Below are positions 9,417-18,060 of a DNA stretch of 64,000 nt, piece by piece. The stretch is from Mycobacterium ostraviense (GTDB lineage Bacteria > Actinomycetota > Actinomycetes > Mycobacteriales > Mycobacteriaceae). The first letter of the stretch is position 1. Each line of letters starts with the position of its first letter. Below the pieces are notes generated by a model that ran no database searches, was not told the origin of the DNA, and saw nothing but the letters and a program-made list of their open reading frames with translations. The DNA lies in contig NZ_NKRE01000001.1 in NCBI RefSeq assembly GCF_002705925.1, positions 4,230,604 through 4,294,603 of the forward strand, given 5' to 3'. The translations under genes and the position numbers were made by a program.

Positions 9417-9480
9417 AACTAAAACGTGTTCCAGTTTGGAATAAGGATTGCCCAGTGAAACCGGCGCGGGTCGGTGTGGG

Positions 9481-9726
9481 TCAGTTCTCGGAAGCGCCGC
9501 CGGCCGCCAGCGCATCGGTCACCCGTTGCCGGGCGCCAGCTAAGTGTTCCTCGCATCTTTTCGCAAGTTGCTCGCCTCTTTCCCAGAGCCTCAGCGACGT
9601 ATCGAGGTCCAGGCCGCCCTGTTCCAGCAGCCGCACGACCTCGATCAGTTCGTCCCGGCACGCTTCATAGCCGAGCTGGCTAATAGGTGTAGTAGAGCCG
9701 GTCACGTCGTTTTCGTCAGCAGCCAT
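9481..9726 (-). CDS. xseB: Exodeoxyribonuclease VII small subunit
   Basis: 81 residues (MAADENDVTGSTTPISQLGY...). The core LGYEACRDELIEVVRLLEQG and SLRLWERGEQLAKRCEEHL is the XseB signature, a short helical hairpin that binds the large subunit. Start ATG 9726 is chosen over 9732 because GAAGGA lies 7 nt before it. The gene begins inside the end of xseA, so the two subunits are translationally coupled. The complex degrades single-stranded DNA from both ends to acid-soluble oligonucleotides. Confidence 0.95.
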   Translation of the reverse strand: MAADENDVTGSTTPISQLGYEACRDELIEVVRLLEQGGLDLDTSLRLWERGEQLAKRCEEHLAGARQRVTDALAAGGASEN

Positions 9727-10960
9727 CGGCATGTCCTTCACTGAGCGCCGCGATGGCGCCGTCGGCAACCCGCACCCGCAGCCTGGTGCCCGCCGGCGCG
9801 TCGTGCACCGACCGCAGCACCCCTGCCGGTTGTCCGGAGGACGTAAGGCTCTGCACAACGGCATAGCCGCGGGCGAGCGTGGCCGCCGGCCCCAGCGTGG
9901 TCAGTCGCGCCGACAGGTGGCCGACCCGTTCGGTCTCGGCGGCGACCAGCCGGTTGATGTCGCGGCGAAGCGCCGACCGGGCGCGCTGGATTTCTTCCCC
10001 ACGCGCGGTGAGCGCCCGCAGCGGGTCGGCCAGCACCGGGCGGTTGCGCAGGTGGGCCAGTGCCCGCTCCTCACGAGACACCCAGTTGCGCAGCGCTTGG
10101 GCGCCGCGCCGGCGCAGATCGGCGATCAACCGCTGCTCGGCCGCGGTATCGGGAACGACTTTCTTGGCCGCGTCGGTGGGGGTGGCGGCCCGCAGATCGG
10201 CGACCAGGTCGCAGATCGGATTGTCGGGTTCGTGACCGACCGCGCTGATCACCGGCGTGCGGCAGGCCGAGATGGCGCGGCACAGCGTCTCGTCGGAAAA
10301 CGGCAGCAGGTCCTCGACGCTGCCACCGCCGCGGGCCAGCACGATCACGTCGACCTCGAGGTGGCGATCAAGCTCCCGCAGCGCCTCGACGATCTGCACG
10401 ACGGCATTGGGCCCCTGCACGGCGGCGTTGCGCACCGCGAACCGCACCGCGGGCCAGCGCGCGGCGGCCACCGTCGTCACGTCCCGCTCGGCCGCGCTCG
10501 CTCGGCCAGTGATAAGGCCAATCATGTTGGGCAAGAACGGGATTGGGCGCTTGAGCCGCGGATCGAAGAGGCCCTCGGCGTCCAGCAGCCGGCGTAGCCG
10601 TTCGATGCGTGCCAGCAGCTCGCCGATGCCGACGGCCCGAATCTCACTGAGCCGCAAGGAGAACGTGCCGCGCCCGGTGTAGAACGACGGCTTGCCGCAG
10701 ACCACCACCTGGGTGCCTTCGGTCAATTTCACCGGCGCACCCAGTACCAGGTCACGGGGGCAGGTGACGTTCAGCGACATGTCGGCTGCCGGGTCACGCA
10801 GCACCATGAACACCGTCTTGGAGTTGGGCCGCATCGTGATCTGGGCCAGCTGCCCCTCAACCCAGACCGTGCCCAGTCGATCGATCCAGCTCGCGACCCG
10901 GATGGCTACCGCGCGGACCGGGAACGGATTCTCGGCCGAGTTTGCATGAGAACGGGTCAC
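9716..10960 (-). CDS. xseA: Exodeoxyribonuclease VII large subunit
   Basis: 414 residues, the usual length. The N-terminal OB-fold domain (residues 1-110) contains WVEGQLAQITMRPNSKTVFMV. The catalytic domain begins near FDPRLKRPIPFLPNMIGLIT and holds VIVLARGGGSVEDLLPFSDE and ISAVGHEPDNPICD, conserved blocks of XseA. A helical C-terminal region follows and ends DGAIAALSEGHADGC. ATG 10960 overlaps the stop of the upstream gene by four bases (ATGA), and the 3' end overlaps xseB. The operon order matches Rv1109c-xseA-xseB of M. tuberculosis. Confidence 0.96.
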   Translation of the reverse strand: MTRSHANSAENPFPVRAVAIRVASWIDRLGTVWVEGQLAQITMRPNSKTVFMVLRDPAADMSLNVTCPRDLVLGAPVKLTEGTQVVVCGKPSFYTGRGTFSLRLSEIRAVGIGELLARIERLRRLLDAEGLFDPRLKRPIPFLPNMIGLITGRASAAERDVTTVAAARWPAVRFAVRNAAVQGPNAVVQIVEALRELDRHLEVDVIVLARGGGSVEDLLPFSDETLCRAISACRTPVISAVGHEPDNPICDLVADLRAATPTDAAKKVVPDTAAEQRLIADLRRRGAQALRNWVSREERALAHLRNRPVLADPLRALTARGEEIQRARSALRRDINRLVAAETERVGHLSARLTTLGPAATLARGYAVVQSLTSSGQPAGVLRSVHDAPAGTRLRVRVADGAIAALSEGHADGC

Positions 10961-11580
10961 TTGGCGGTCGCGCGGGTGATCCTGTTCGCCAGCAGCGTCT
11001 GGAACGGGGCGCGCGCCTTGGTGGCCTGCTCGTAGGCCAGCAAGGCTTCGAGATCGTTGACACCCAGCGATTGCAGCCGGGCCCGCAGCTGGGCCAGGGT
11101 CAGCGACGGATAGTCGAGTTCACTCGCGATCGCAGGTACCGGGACCGCCGAATTCGACGACGTGTTCGGTTGCCTGGCCGGCATCGGCTTAGTCGGGGAA
11201 TCGGCGGCCCTGGACTCATCCGGGTCGGATACCGAATACAGCGCGAACCGTCCCGCGGACCGGCGGTCGGCGCCGGACGGGTCGGAACCGGGCAGCGCCA
11301 TCAACGACCCCTCCCAGCCCTCCACGGCGTCGGGCAGGTCCTCGTCGAAGGTCGCCCATTCCGGCTGCTCGTCCTTGGGCGGGAACAGCGTCTCCAACGT
11401 GCTGTCGCCCTTGATGACCAGTTCAGCAAGGTTCTGTTGGAACCGCATGACCAGGTGTGCGGCCTGACTGATCAGCGTCATCGGGTACATGAGAATGGTG
11501 CGCGGCAGTTTGATCGTCTCCTCGACGGCGACTGTCGCCGCGCCGACCAGTAGCCGAACCCCGTACGGTGCAGTAGCCAT
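10957..11580 (-). CDS. Lipid droplet-associated protein (Rv1109c family)
   Basis: 207 residues. The N-terminal 70 residues (PYGVRLLVGAATVAVEETI, IKLPRTILMYPMTLISQAAH, MRFQQNLAELVIKGD) form amphipathic or semi-hydrophobic helices, consistent with association with lipid surfaces. A low-complexity acidic and serine-rich middle follows, then a C-terminal SAP-like helix pair (YPSLTLAQLRARLQSLGVND). It matches the Rv1109c family, annotated as lipid droplet-associated. First gene of the operon with xseA and xseB and divergent from ispH. Why it is coupled to exonuclease VII is not known. Confidence 0.85.
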   Translation of the reverse strand: MATAPYGVRLLVGAATVAVEETIKLPRTILMYPMTLISQAAHLVMRFQQNLAELVIKGDSTLETLFPPKDEQPEWATFDEDLPDAVEGWEGSLMALPGSDPSGADRRSAGRFALYSVSDPDESRAADSPTKPMPARQPNTSSNSAVPVPAIASELDYPSLTLAQLRARLQSLGVNDLEALLAYEQATKARAPFQTLLANRITRATAK

Positions 11581-11687
11581 GGGTCCAAGACTGCCTCAAG
11601 CGGCGGCTAACTCCAAGCGGGGCCGCCATGAGGCGGGGTTGTGTCATGGCTGTGTCGCGGCCGGCGGGCGGTAAGTACCCTGGACAC

Positions 11688-12695
11688 ATGGTGCCGACTG
11701 TCGATATGGGGATTCCCGGTGCGTCGAGGTCGGCGAACTCGATAACCCACGCCCCAACCCGCAAGCGGGTGCTGCTGGCTGAGCCGAGGGGTTACTGCGC
11801 GGGTGTGGACCGAGCCGTCGAGACGGTCGAACGCGCACTGGAAAAGCACGGCGCTCCCGTCTACGTGCGGCATGAGATCGTGCACAACCGGCACGTGGTC
11901 GACACCCTGGCCAAGGCCGGTGCGGTGTTCGTCGAGGAGACCGACCAGGTTCCCGAGGGAGCCATTGTGGTGTTCTCCGCGCACGGGGTGGCGCCCACGG
12001 TCTATGCGGCCGCGGCCGAACGCAACTTGCAGACCATCGACGCCACCTGCCCGCTGGTCACCAAGGTGCACAACGAGGCCAGACGCTTCGCCCGCGACGA
12101 TTACGACATCCTGTTGATCGGTCACGAGGGTCACGAAGAGGTTGTCGGCACCGCCGGGGAAGCACCCGACCACGTGCAGCTGGTCGACGGCGTGCAAGCC
12201 GTCGACCAGGTGACGGTCCGCGACGAGAACAAGGTGGTCTGGCTGTCGCAGACGACGCTGTCCGTCGACGAGACCATGGAGATCGTCGAGAAACTGCGTC
12301 AGCGCTTCCCTAAACTGCAGGACCCGCCCAGCGACGACATCTGCTACGCCACCCAGAACCGGCAGGTGGCGGTCAAGGCGATGGCGCCCGAGTGCCAACT
12401 GGTGATCGTCGTCGGCTCCCGCAATTCGTCGAACTCGGTGCGGCTGGTCGAGGTAGCGCTGGGCGCCGGGGCCAAGACCGCCCACTTGGTCGATTGGGCC
12501 GACGACATCGACCCGGCATGGCTGGATGGCGTCACCACGGTCGGTGTCACGTCCGGCGCGTCGGTTCCCGAGGTGCTGGTGCGCGGCGTGCTGGAACGGC
12601 TGGCCGAGTTGGGTTACGACCTGGTGCAGCCGGTGACCACCGCCAACGAGACGCTGGTGTTCGCCCTGCCGCGGGAGATCCGGCCGGCGCGGTAA
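11688..12695 (+). CDS. ispH: 4-hydroxy-3-methylbut-2-enyl diphosphate reductase
   Basis: 335 residues from ATG 11688 (MVPTVDMGIPGAS...); a longer frame from 11628 is not favoured because the 11688 start matches M. tuberculosis LytB2 (Rv1110). The three cluster-ligating cysteines are in PRGYCAGVDRA, IDATCPLVTKVH and SDDICYATQNRQ. Substrate-binding histidines appear in HEIVHNRHVVD and FSAHGV. It performs the last step of the MEP isoprenoid pathway, making IPP and DMAPP from HMBPP with a 4Fe-4S cluster, in the cytosol. Single gene, divergent from the lipid droplet protein. The upstream GTAAGTACCC is a possible -10 region. Confidence 0.97.
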   Translation: MVPTVDMGIPGASRSANSITHAPTRKRVLLAEPRGYCAGVDRAVETVERALEKHGAPVYVRHEIVHNRHVVDTLAKAGAVFVEETDQVPEGAIVVFSAHGVAPTVYAAAAERNLQTIDATCPLVTKVHNEARRFARDDYDILLIGHEGHEEVVGTAGEAPDHVQLVDGVQAVDQVTVRDENKVVWLSQTTLSVDETMEIVEKLRQRFPKLQDPPSDDICYATQNRQVAVKAMAPECQLVIVVGSRNSSNSVRLVEVALGAGAKTAHLVDWADDIDPAWLDGVTTVGVTSGASVPEVLVRGVLERLAELGYDLVQPVTTANETLVFALPREIRPAR

Positions 12696-12705
12696 ACCCG
12701 CCGGC

Positions 12706-13827
12706 TCAGACGTCGTATTCCCGGGAGTCGGGCTGGGGCCTGCGCGGTGTGCGGGAACGATTCCGGCGATCGGGTGGCGGCGCGTCGCGCGGCTCGTCAT
12801 ACGGGACCGAGCCGCGGTAACGGACCTGCGAGATCGGGTGGTGGGTCGGGTTGGCGCCGGTTGGCCCGCCCGGGGCGGAGCGCCTGCGCGGCGGCTCGTA
12901 CGGCTCGTAGGCGCCGTAGGGATCGAAGCGGCTGCTGCGTGGGGCGGGCCGTTCGTAAGGATTGCGGCGGGTGTGCGGATCTCGGCGCGTCTCTCGCGGC
13001 GGCTGGGCGCGCAGGTCGGGGTCGTCCTGTGGCCGGGGCCGGCGGCGTGATCGAGGCGGCGGGTCGGCGGCATCATAATCGCGTGCCGGCGCCGGACGCC
13101 GGCGGCGCGGACGTTCGGCGGCCGGATCGGGCTGATCATCCGCCGCCGCGGATCGGGCATGCCGTGATCGGGTCCGATCGGTGCGCCGGGCGGTGCTCCG
13201 ACCGCTGCGGGCGGTCCGGCCGCTCCGGGACGTGCGGCCAATCGCCTGGGCCGGCTGGGAGCCCGGGTCGGGAGCTTCCTCGGTGGCATCGCCCGGGGAG
13301 AGCCATCCGCTGAGTTTGGCGGCGAGACCGCTGATCGCAGACTTTCGCCGGGTGGTTGTCGTCGTGGCGTCGTCGGCTTTCCCAGCTGTGGTCGTGCGCT
13401 GGGTCATGCCGAAGGACCACCGGATCAGCCCGATCAGCAGCACGCCGCCGGCGGTACCGAGCATCAGCGGGAAGCGCTCGATCAGCGGATAACCGCAATT
13501 GATCAGCAGATCTTTGAATTTGTCGATCTTGCCGCCATGGAACAGCCAGTAGGCGCCGGGCACCGTGAAGAAAAGGATCAGCGGCGGCTGGATGACCGCG
13601 GTGAACAAGCCCGACTGGCGCACGGCCAGTACCGCCGCGACGCAACCGGCGACATAGAACCCGGCGAAGACGTGCGTCAACTCCTTGTGACCGGCGTCGA
13701 ACGCGTACCCCACGGCGGTGGCTGTGACGGCTATCAGCACGGCCGCCCACCAGGGCACCCCAGGGATGTTGGGGACGATGGAGCGGCGACTTGGCTCCAC
13801 CGCTGAACTCGCCCGCTGCGCTGACAC
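12706..13827 (-). CDS. DUF6542-type membrane protein with Arg/Pro-rich tail (Rv1111c-like)
   Basis: About 373 residues from GTG 13827 (VSAQRASSAVEPSRRSIVPN), which matches the family N-terminus; the frame is open further upstream to 14022 but that part is probably leader DNA. Residues 25-160 hold four hydrophobic helices (WWAAVLIAVTATAVGYAF, FAGFYVAGCVAAVLAV, PLILFFTVPGAYWLF, LGTAGGVLLIGLI). The rest is a highly basic, proline-rich, low-complexity cytoplasmic tail ending RRPQPDSREYDV. It matches the Rv1111c position between ispH and ychF. No enzymatic motif is seen. Function unknown; the charged tail could bind nucleic acid or membrane lipid headgroups. Confidence 0.85.
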   Translation of the reverse strand: MSAQRASSAVEPSRRSIVPNIPGVPWWAAVLIAVTATAVGYAFDAGHKELTHVFAGFYVAGCVAAVLAVRQSGLFTAVIQPPLILFFTVPGAYWLFHGGKIDKFKDLLINCGYPLIERFPLMLGTAGGVLLIGLIRWSFGMTQRTTTAGKADDATTTTTRRKSAISGLAAKLSGWLSPGDATEEAPDPGSQPAQAIGRTSRSGRTARSGRSTARRTDRTRSRHARSAAADDQPDPAAERPRRRRPAPARDYDAADPPPRSRRRPRPQDDPDLRAQPPRETRRDPHTRRNPYERPAPRSSRFDPYGAYEPYEPPRRRSAPGGPTGANPTHHPISQVRYRGSVPYDEPRDAPPPDRRNRSRTPRRPQPDSREYDV

Positions 13828-14116
13828 ATGTAGACCGTACCGGCTGTGAGCCCCAAGGCTCGTCAACACCTCGCCCGCGGCCGGCGGCGTGCCATCCGCA
13901 ACTGCGGCCGTCCCCGATGCAGTAGTCACATCTGACCCAGGAGCCTCTTTGGCGGAGTCGGTCCACGGTTTGCCTGTGGCTGCGTGACGCGCCGCGAGTG
14001 TCGCGGTTACCCGGGGCCGCACCGAACGGGGATGCCGCTGTGACCGACGTCATAAGCGGTGACGTCCGGACGGCCAGCAGGGTGCCGGGGCGCTGCCGTC
14101 CTAGACTTGGGTCCCT

Positions 14117-15217
14117 GTGAGCCTGAGCCTGGGAATCGTGGGTCTGCCCAACGTCGGAAAGTCCACCCTATTCAACGCGCTGACCCGAAACAACGTGGTC
14201 GCGGCCAACTATCCATTCGCGACCATCGAGCCCAACGAGGGTGTCGTTTCGCTGCCGGATCCGCGACTGGACAAGCTGGCGGAGCTTTTCGGATCCGAGC
14301 GCATTGTCCCCGCACCGGTGACGTTCGTCGATATCGCCGGCCTGGTCAAAGGGGCCTCGGAGGGGGCCGGCCTGGGCAACAAGTTCCTCGCGCACATCCG
14401 CGAATGTGACGCCATCTGTCAGGTGGTGCGGGTGTTCGCCGACGACGACGTGACCCACGTGGCCGGCAGGGTCGACCCGCAATCCGACATCGAGGTCGTC
14501 GAAACCGAGCTGATCCTGGCCGATCTGCAGACACTCGACCGTGCCCTGCCGAGGCTGGAGAAGGAAGCTCGCACCACCAAGGAGCGCAAGCCGGTGTATG
14601 ACGCGGCACTGGCCGCCCGGCAACTGCTCAACGGCGGCAAGACGCTGTTCGGCGCTGGTGTGGACGCCTCAGCGCTCCGCGAGCTGAACCTGCTGACCAC
14701 CAAACCGTTCCTGTACGTGTTCAACGCCGACGAGGCGGTCCTGACCGATTCCACCCGGGTCGCCGAGCTTTGTGCGCTGGTCGCGCCCGCAGACGCCGTC
14801 TTCTTGGACGCCGCCATCGAATCGGAGCTGGCCGAACTCGACGACGAGTCGGCCGCCGAGCTGCTGGAGTCGATCGGGCAGACCGAGCGTGGCCTCGACG
14901 CGCTGGCTCGGGCCGGGTTTCACACCCTGAAGCTGCAGACCTTTCTGACCGCCGGCCCCAAGGAATCGCGGGCGTGGGTGATCCATCAGGGCGACACCGC
15001 GCCCAAGGCGGCGGGGGTGATCCATTCCGACTTCGAAAAGGGCTTTATCAAGGCCGAGATCGTGTCCTATGACGACCTGGTTGCCGCCGGGTCCATGGCG
15101 GCGGCCAAGGCGGCCGGCAAGGTCCGGATCGAAGGCAAGGATTACGTGATGGCCGACGGCGACGTGGTGGAATTCCGGTTCCAAGCGGCGTCCGGCGGCA
15201 AGGCGGCTGGTCGCTGA
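14117..15217 (+). CDS. ychF: Redox-regulated ATPase YchF (Obg-like)
   Basis: 366 residues from GTG 14117. P-loop GLPNVGKST near residue 8, switch motif DIAGLVKGASEGAG, and NADE in place of the guanine-specific NKxD, which in this family favours ATP over GTP. The coiled-coil insertion lies near residues 130-200 and a TGS domain occupies the C-terminus (LQTFLTAGPKESRAWVIH to DGDVVEFRF). YchF binds ribosomes and affects stress responses. It matches Rv1112. Divergent from the DUF6542 gene with a roughly 290-bp shared upstream region. Confidence 0.96.
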   Translation: MSLSLGIVGLPNVGKSTLFNALTRNNVVAANYPFATIEPNEGVVSLPDPRLDKLAELFGSERIVPAPVTFVDIAGLVKGASEGAGLGNKFLAHIRECDAICQVVRVFADDDVTHVAGRVDPQSDIEVVETELILADLQTLDRALPRLEKEARTTKERKPVYDAALAARQLLNGGKTLFGAGVDASALRELNLLTTKPFLYVFNADEAVLTDSTRVAELCALVAPADAVFLDAAIESELAELDDESAAELLESIGQTERGLDALARAGFHTLKLQTFLTAGPKESRAWVIHQGDTAPKAAGVIHSDFEKGFIKAEIVSYDDLVAAGSMAAAKAAGKVRIEGKDYVMADGDVVEFRFQAASGGKAAGR

Positions 15218-15336
15218 CGAAGCGATATCGAAGCATCCGCCGGCTCGTCACGGCGCCAACGTCAAGGTCCACCGACCCTAGACCGGGCCCCTGCGCGTGG
15301 ACTATGTGTTGAGGGTGCGACAAGTGAGAGCCTCGG

Positions 15337-15510
15337 ATGGCTGAATCAATGCGCACGGCGCAACAGGATCAACTCCAAGAGGCGGCCGGGCGGGGCGAGC
15401 AGGCGGCGGTCGAACGGGAGCGGGCCGCGAGTGAGCGCGAAGCATCGAGACGGAAGGCGGCGGCTGACCTGCGCCGAGCCCTGAGCGAGGGGCCGAACGG
15501 TGGTCGCTGA
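15337..15510 (+). CDS. Small charged coiled-coil protein, 57 aa
   Basis: ATG 15337 opens MAESMRTAQQDQLQEAAGRG and the frame closes at TGA 15508-15510. Composition is almost wholly Glu, Arg, Ala and Gln, predicting one long helix. Its last 11 bases overlap the GTG start of the next gene, which has the same character, so the two are probably co-translated. No homolog is recognised. It could be a single longer protein split by a frameshift, but each half is in good phase with its own start. Confidence 0.45.
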   Translation: MAESMRTAQQDQLQEAAGRGEQAAVERERAASEREASRRKAAADLRRALSEGPNGGR

Positions 15511-15871
15511 TCATCGCGCCGACGCGCTCAACGAGCTTGCTCGCCGAGCCGCCGAACTCGACGAACGCGAGAAGGCGCTGCAACGACGCGAGGCTGCCCT
15601 GGCGCGACGCGAATGGCTCGCTTCCGAGCGGGACCGGATGGCGGCAGAGCGGGACCGGGTCGCCAACGATCGCGAGTTGTCCGCCGACGAGCGAGAGAGG
15701 TACGCAGACCAACGCGAGGGCACCGCCGCCGACCGGGAACGTGAGCGCTTGCAGCGTGCCGCCGACCGGGAGGAGCGGCTGCGAGCCCATGCCGCTCGGG
15801 AACAGGCCGAGATCAGCCGTCAAATGGACGAGTCCGAACGACGTCGCGCTCAAATCGACTCGGACGAATAA
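15500..15871 (+). CDS. Heptad-repeat coiled-coil protein, 123 aa
   Basis: GTG 15500 opens MVADHRADALNELARRAAEL. From residue 30 on there are about nine seven-residue repeats of the type xERDRxA (for example SERDRMAAERDRVANDRE), giving a continuous charged alpha helix of some 90 residues. No signal peptide or membrane segment. Similar charged repeats are found next to GGDEF or ANTAR signalling domains in mycobacteria, but no such domain is attached here. It overlaps the 57-aa coiled-coil gene and lies at the variable junction where M. tuberculosis has vapBC32. Function unknown. Confidence 0.6.
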   Translation: MVADHRADALNELARRAAELDEREKALQRREAALARREWLASERDRMAAERDRVANDRELSADERERYADQREGTAADRERERLQRAADREERLRAHAAREQAEISRQMDESERRRAQIDSDE

Positions 15872-16246
15872 CCAACCTGACGCGGGCGAGTGAAGCCCTC
15901 GCCGCCAAATTCGGGCGGGACGGCGAGCTCCTGCTCGCCGATGTGGATCTGGCTGGCTTCGGCGAGCAGATTCGCCGCCGTCGCCGGCCGCGTGCTGCCG
16001 GAATCAGAGATGCGCGATGTGATGGATGTGGTCGATGAGAACAACGGTGACAGTCCGGTCGGTTAACCAGTCGGTGGACTGACCAGGGCGCCGCCAATGG
16101 GTAAACACGCAGTTGCAGCGACAATCGCACGCATTCGCCGCGTTGCGCCATTTCTGCTGGTCACACCCCTGCCTGGCGATAACCTTGTGATTAAGTAGCA
16201 GTTTGCTGAGGGCGCATTGATCACTTCTGTTTCAATTCCTAGATAA
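15872..16246. other. 375-bp gap with weak coding remnants and AT-rich leader
   Basis: No convincing gene. Short readings on either strand look partly coding: on the plus strand 15941-16066 gives MWIWLASASRFAAVAGRVLP and then PESEMRDVMDVVDEN, and an overlapping frame gives SEALAAKFGRDGELLLADVD. They may be remains of a toxin-antitoxin pair at the vapBC position, but I cannot confirm this. From about 16180 the DNA becomes AT-rich and probably holds the promoter of the next gene. Confidence 0.35.
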
Positions 16247-16861
16247 ATGCGTGACCTACCTGCTGTATATGCAGGTCAGACGATTATCTGGTTAATCGTG
16301 ATAACCACCACATTATTTGGTTTCCTATGCATATTGTCGGTAGTGTCCCTGTCCATGATTGCTTTCGCAACGCTGTTGACGCTTATCAACCAGGTCTCGG
16401 GAACCCCGTATATTCCGGGTGGCGATTCGCCGGCCGGCACCGACTGTTCAGGGTTGGCTTCGTGGGTGTCGAATGCGGCGACGGACCGGCCGGTTTTCGG
16501 CGATCGGTTCAACACCGGCAACGAGGAAGCCGCTTTGGCGGCCCGGGGCTTTCAACAGGGCACCGCTCCCAACGCCTTGGTGATCGGGTGGAATGGCGGC
16601 CACACGGCCGTCACCTTGCCGGACGGCACCCCGGTGGCCAGCGGTGAAGGTGGCGGGGTACGGATCGGTGGCGGCGGCGCCTACCAGGCGCAATTCACCC
16701 ATCACATGTACCTGCCGGTGGATGTCGACGCGGTCGCGGAGGATGCGCCCGCGCCGGATGCGCCCGCTGTTCTGGTCGATGCCGTGGACCCGGGCGACGC
16801 GCCGGCCCCGGCGCCCGACGATCCGGATCCAATAGGCGATCCGGAAATGGTGAATACATAA
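16247..16861 (+). CDS. Membrane-anchored NlpC/P60-like (C40) peptidase-fold protein
   Basis: 204 residues from ATG 16247. One long hydrophobic segment at residues 9-45 (IIWLIVITTTLFGFLCILS) acts as anchor or uncleaved signal. The domain that follows has GGDSPAGTDCSGLASWVS, where DCSG holds the NlpC/P60 catalytic cysteine, and WNGGHTAVTLPDG, which holds the His. The tail is rich in Asp, Ala and Pro. This combination suggests a cell-wall peptidase acting outside the membrane, though an accessory or inactive role is possible. The first 150 bp are lower in GC than the surroundings. A strong hairpin follows 75 bp after the stop. Confidence 0.75.
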   Translation: MRDLPAVYAGQTIIWLIVITTTLFGFLCILSVVSLSMIAFATLLTLINQVSGTPYIPGGDSPAGTDCSGLASWVSNAATDRPVFGDRFNTGNEEAALAARGFQQGTAPNALVIGWNGGHTAVTLPDGTPVASGEGGGVRIGGGGAYQAQFTHHMYLPVDVDAVAEDAPAPDAPAVLVDAVDPGDAPAPAPDDPDPIGDPEMVNT

Positions 16862-16936
16862 CCTATCGGTTGCTATGTGACGCGGGCAACAGCGATCCTG
16901 CGACCTCGGTCACATATGTCATTCCGCGCAAATAAC

Positions 16937-16996
16937 CGCAGCCACGCCCCATCGCAATTGTGCGCCCAATCACAATGCGGTTGGGGCGTGGTTGCG
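16937..16996. repeat. Long intergenic stem-loop, 15-bp outer arms
   Basis: The outer arms are CCACGCCCCA (16942-16951) and TGGGGCGTGG (16982-16991), extended to 15 pairs with CGCAG and TTGCG through one G-U pair. Inside, CGCAATTGTG faces CACAATGCG with one bulge, leaving CGCCCAAT as the loop. No T-run follows on either strand. It lies between the NlpC/P60 gene and the osmC-like gene. It may be a terminator of the T-less mycobacterial type, or a mobile palindrome. Confidence 0.6.
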
Positions 16997-17142
16997 CCAT
17001 TTTGTCGAATATTAATTGTGGACGATTGTTCGCAGCCAAATTCGATCTCACCGTTGCGGTGGAGATTCCGTCACGCTGAGCTTGAGGCTCGATTCGCCGG
17101 TCGATGCTCCGTACCATTGCCGCGACGGAAGGAGTTTTGCCA

Positions 17143-17667
17143 GTGACATCCCAGGACGCCAAGTCCAGTACCGCTCTGGGCCGGGTCATCGCCGCCACCC
17201 GGGAGGCGGTCACCGCCGACCGGGCAAACGGGCGCGTGGTATTCCAGGCCTCGGCCACCGCGCATGACGCGGTGGCCAGCACGGTAAGCCTCGGCCAATA
17301 TCAGGTCGAAGTCGACGAGCCGCCACCCCTCGGAGGCGAGAGCAAGGCCCCGAATCCCGTTGAGTACTACCTGGCCTCGCTGCTCTCCTGCCAAATCGTC
17401 ACCTGGCGCTTCTGGGCGGAAAAGCTTGGGATCGCGGTCGACGACATCACCGCGCACGCCGAAGGTGATCTCGACGTGCAGGGCTTCTTCGGATTCGACG
17501 ACAACGTCCGCTCCGGCTTCCGGGAAGTCCGCCTGGTGATCAGCGTGACCGGGCCCGAGACGCCGGAACGCTACCGCGAGTTGCAGCAGGCGGTCGACCA
17601 GCACTGCCCGGTGCTGGATCTGACCCGCAATGCCACACCGGTGACCACCCGAGTGCAGCTCACTTGA
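17143..17667 (+). CDS. OsmC family protein
   Basis: 174 residues from GTG 17143, chosen because GAAGGAG lies 8 nt before it. The OsmC fold markers are GGESKAPNPVEYYLASLLSC with the first redox Cys and DQHCPVLDL with the second. Family members reduce organic peroxides through this cysteine pair; some have other roles. Cytosolic, no signal peptide. Single gene, 69 bp before the ABM monooxygenase. The 280-bp upstream region carries a strong stem-loop. Confidence 0.9.
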   Translation: MTSQDAKSSTALGRVIAATREAVTADRANGRVVFQASATAHDAVASTVSLGQYQVEVDEPPPLGGESKAPNPVEYYLASLLSCQIVTWRFWAEKLGIAVDDITAHAEGDLDVQGFFGFDDNVRSGFREVRLVISVTGPETPERYRELQQAVDQHCPVLDLTRNATPVTTRVQLT

Positions 17668-17736
17668 CCGAGGTCGGCTGAGTATTCTGACCCTGCCTGC
17701 CAGGCATCAGGCCGGCGGCAGAAATGGGGAGCGGCA

Positions 17737-18060
17737 ATGATCTTCATCGTCGTCAAGTTCGAAACCAAACCCGAGTGGAGTGAGCGCTGGCCGGATCTGG
17801 TGGCGCCGTTCACCGCGGCCACCCGCGCCGAAGCGGGCAACCTGTGGTTCGAGTGGTCGCGCAGCCTGGACAATCCGGCCGAATACGTTCTGGTCGAAGC
17901 CTTCCGCGACGGTGATGCCGGCGCGGCCCACGTCAACAGCGATCACTTCAAGCAGGCCATGCAGCAGCTGCCGCAGGCGTTAGCGTCCACGCCCAAGATC
18001 ATCAGCCAGACGATCGACGCCACCGGGTGGTCGGTCATGGGGGAGATGTCGGTTGGTTAG
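17737..18060 (+). CDS. ABM-domain monooxygenase-like protein (Rv1117-like)
   Basis: 107 residues, the full length of a single antibiotic biosynthesis monooxygenase domain (ferredoxin-like fold). It opens MIFIVVKFETKPEWSERWPD and contains GNLWFEWSRSLDNPAEYVLV and FRDGDAGAAHVNSDHFKQAM, typical of YgiN-type proteins that act on quinones or related substrates without cofactor. Preceded by GGGGAGCGGCA. Its stop overlaps the stop of the convergent next gene by four bases. Confidence 0.88.
   Translation: MIFIVVKFETKPEWSERWPDLVAPFTAATRAEAGNLWFEWSRSLDNPAEYVLVEAFRDGDAGAAHVNSDHFKQAMQQLPQALASTPKIISQTIDATGWSVMGEMSVG

Noticed and set aside
13828..14022. 65-residue N-terminal extension of the DUF6542 protein
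   Set aside because: Low-complexity, no ribosome site at 14022, and family members begin near the GTG at 13827. Kept as a possibility only.
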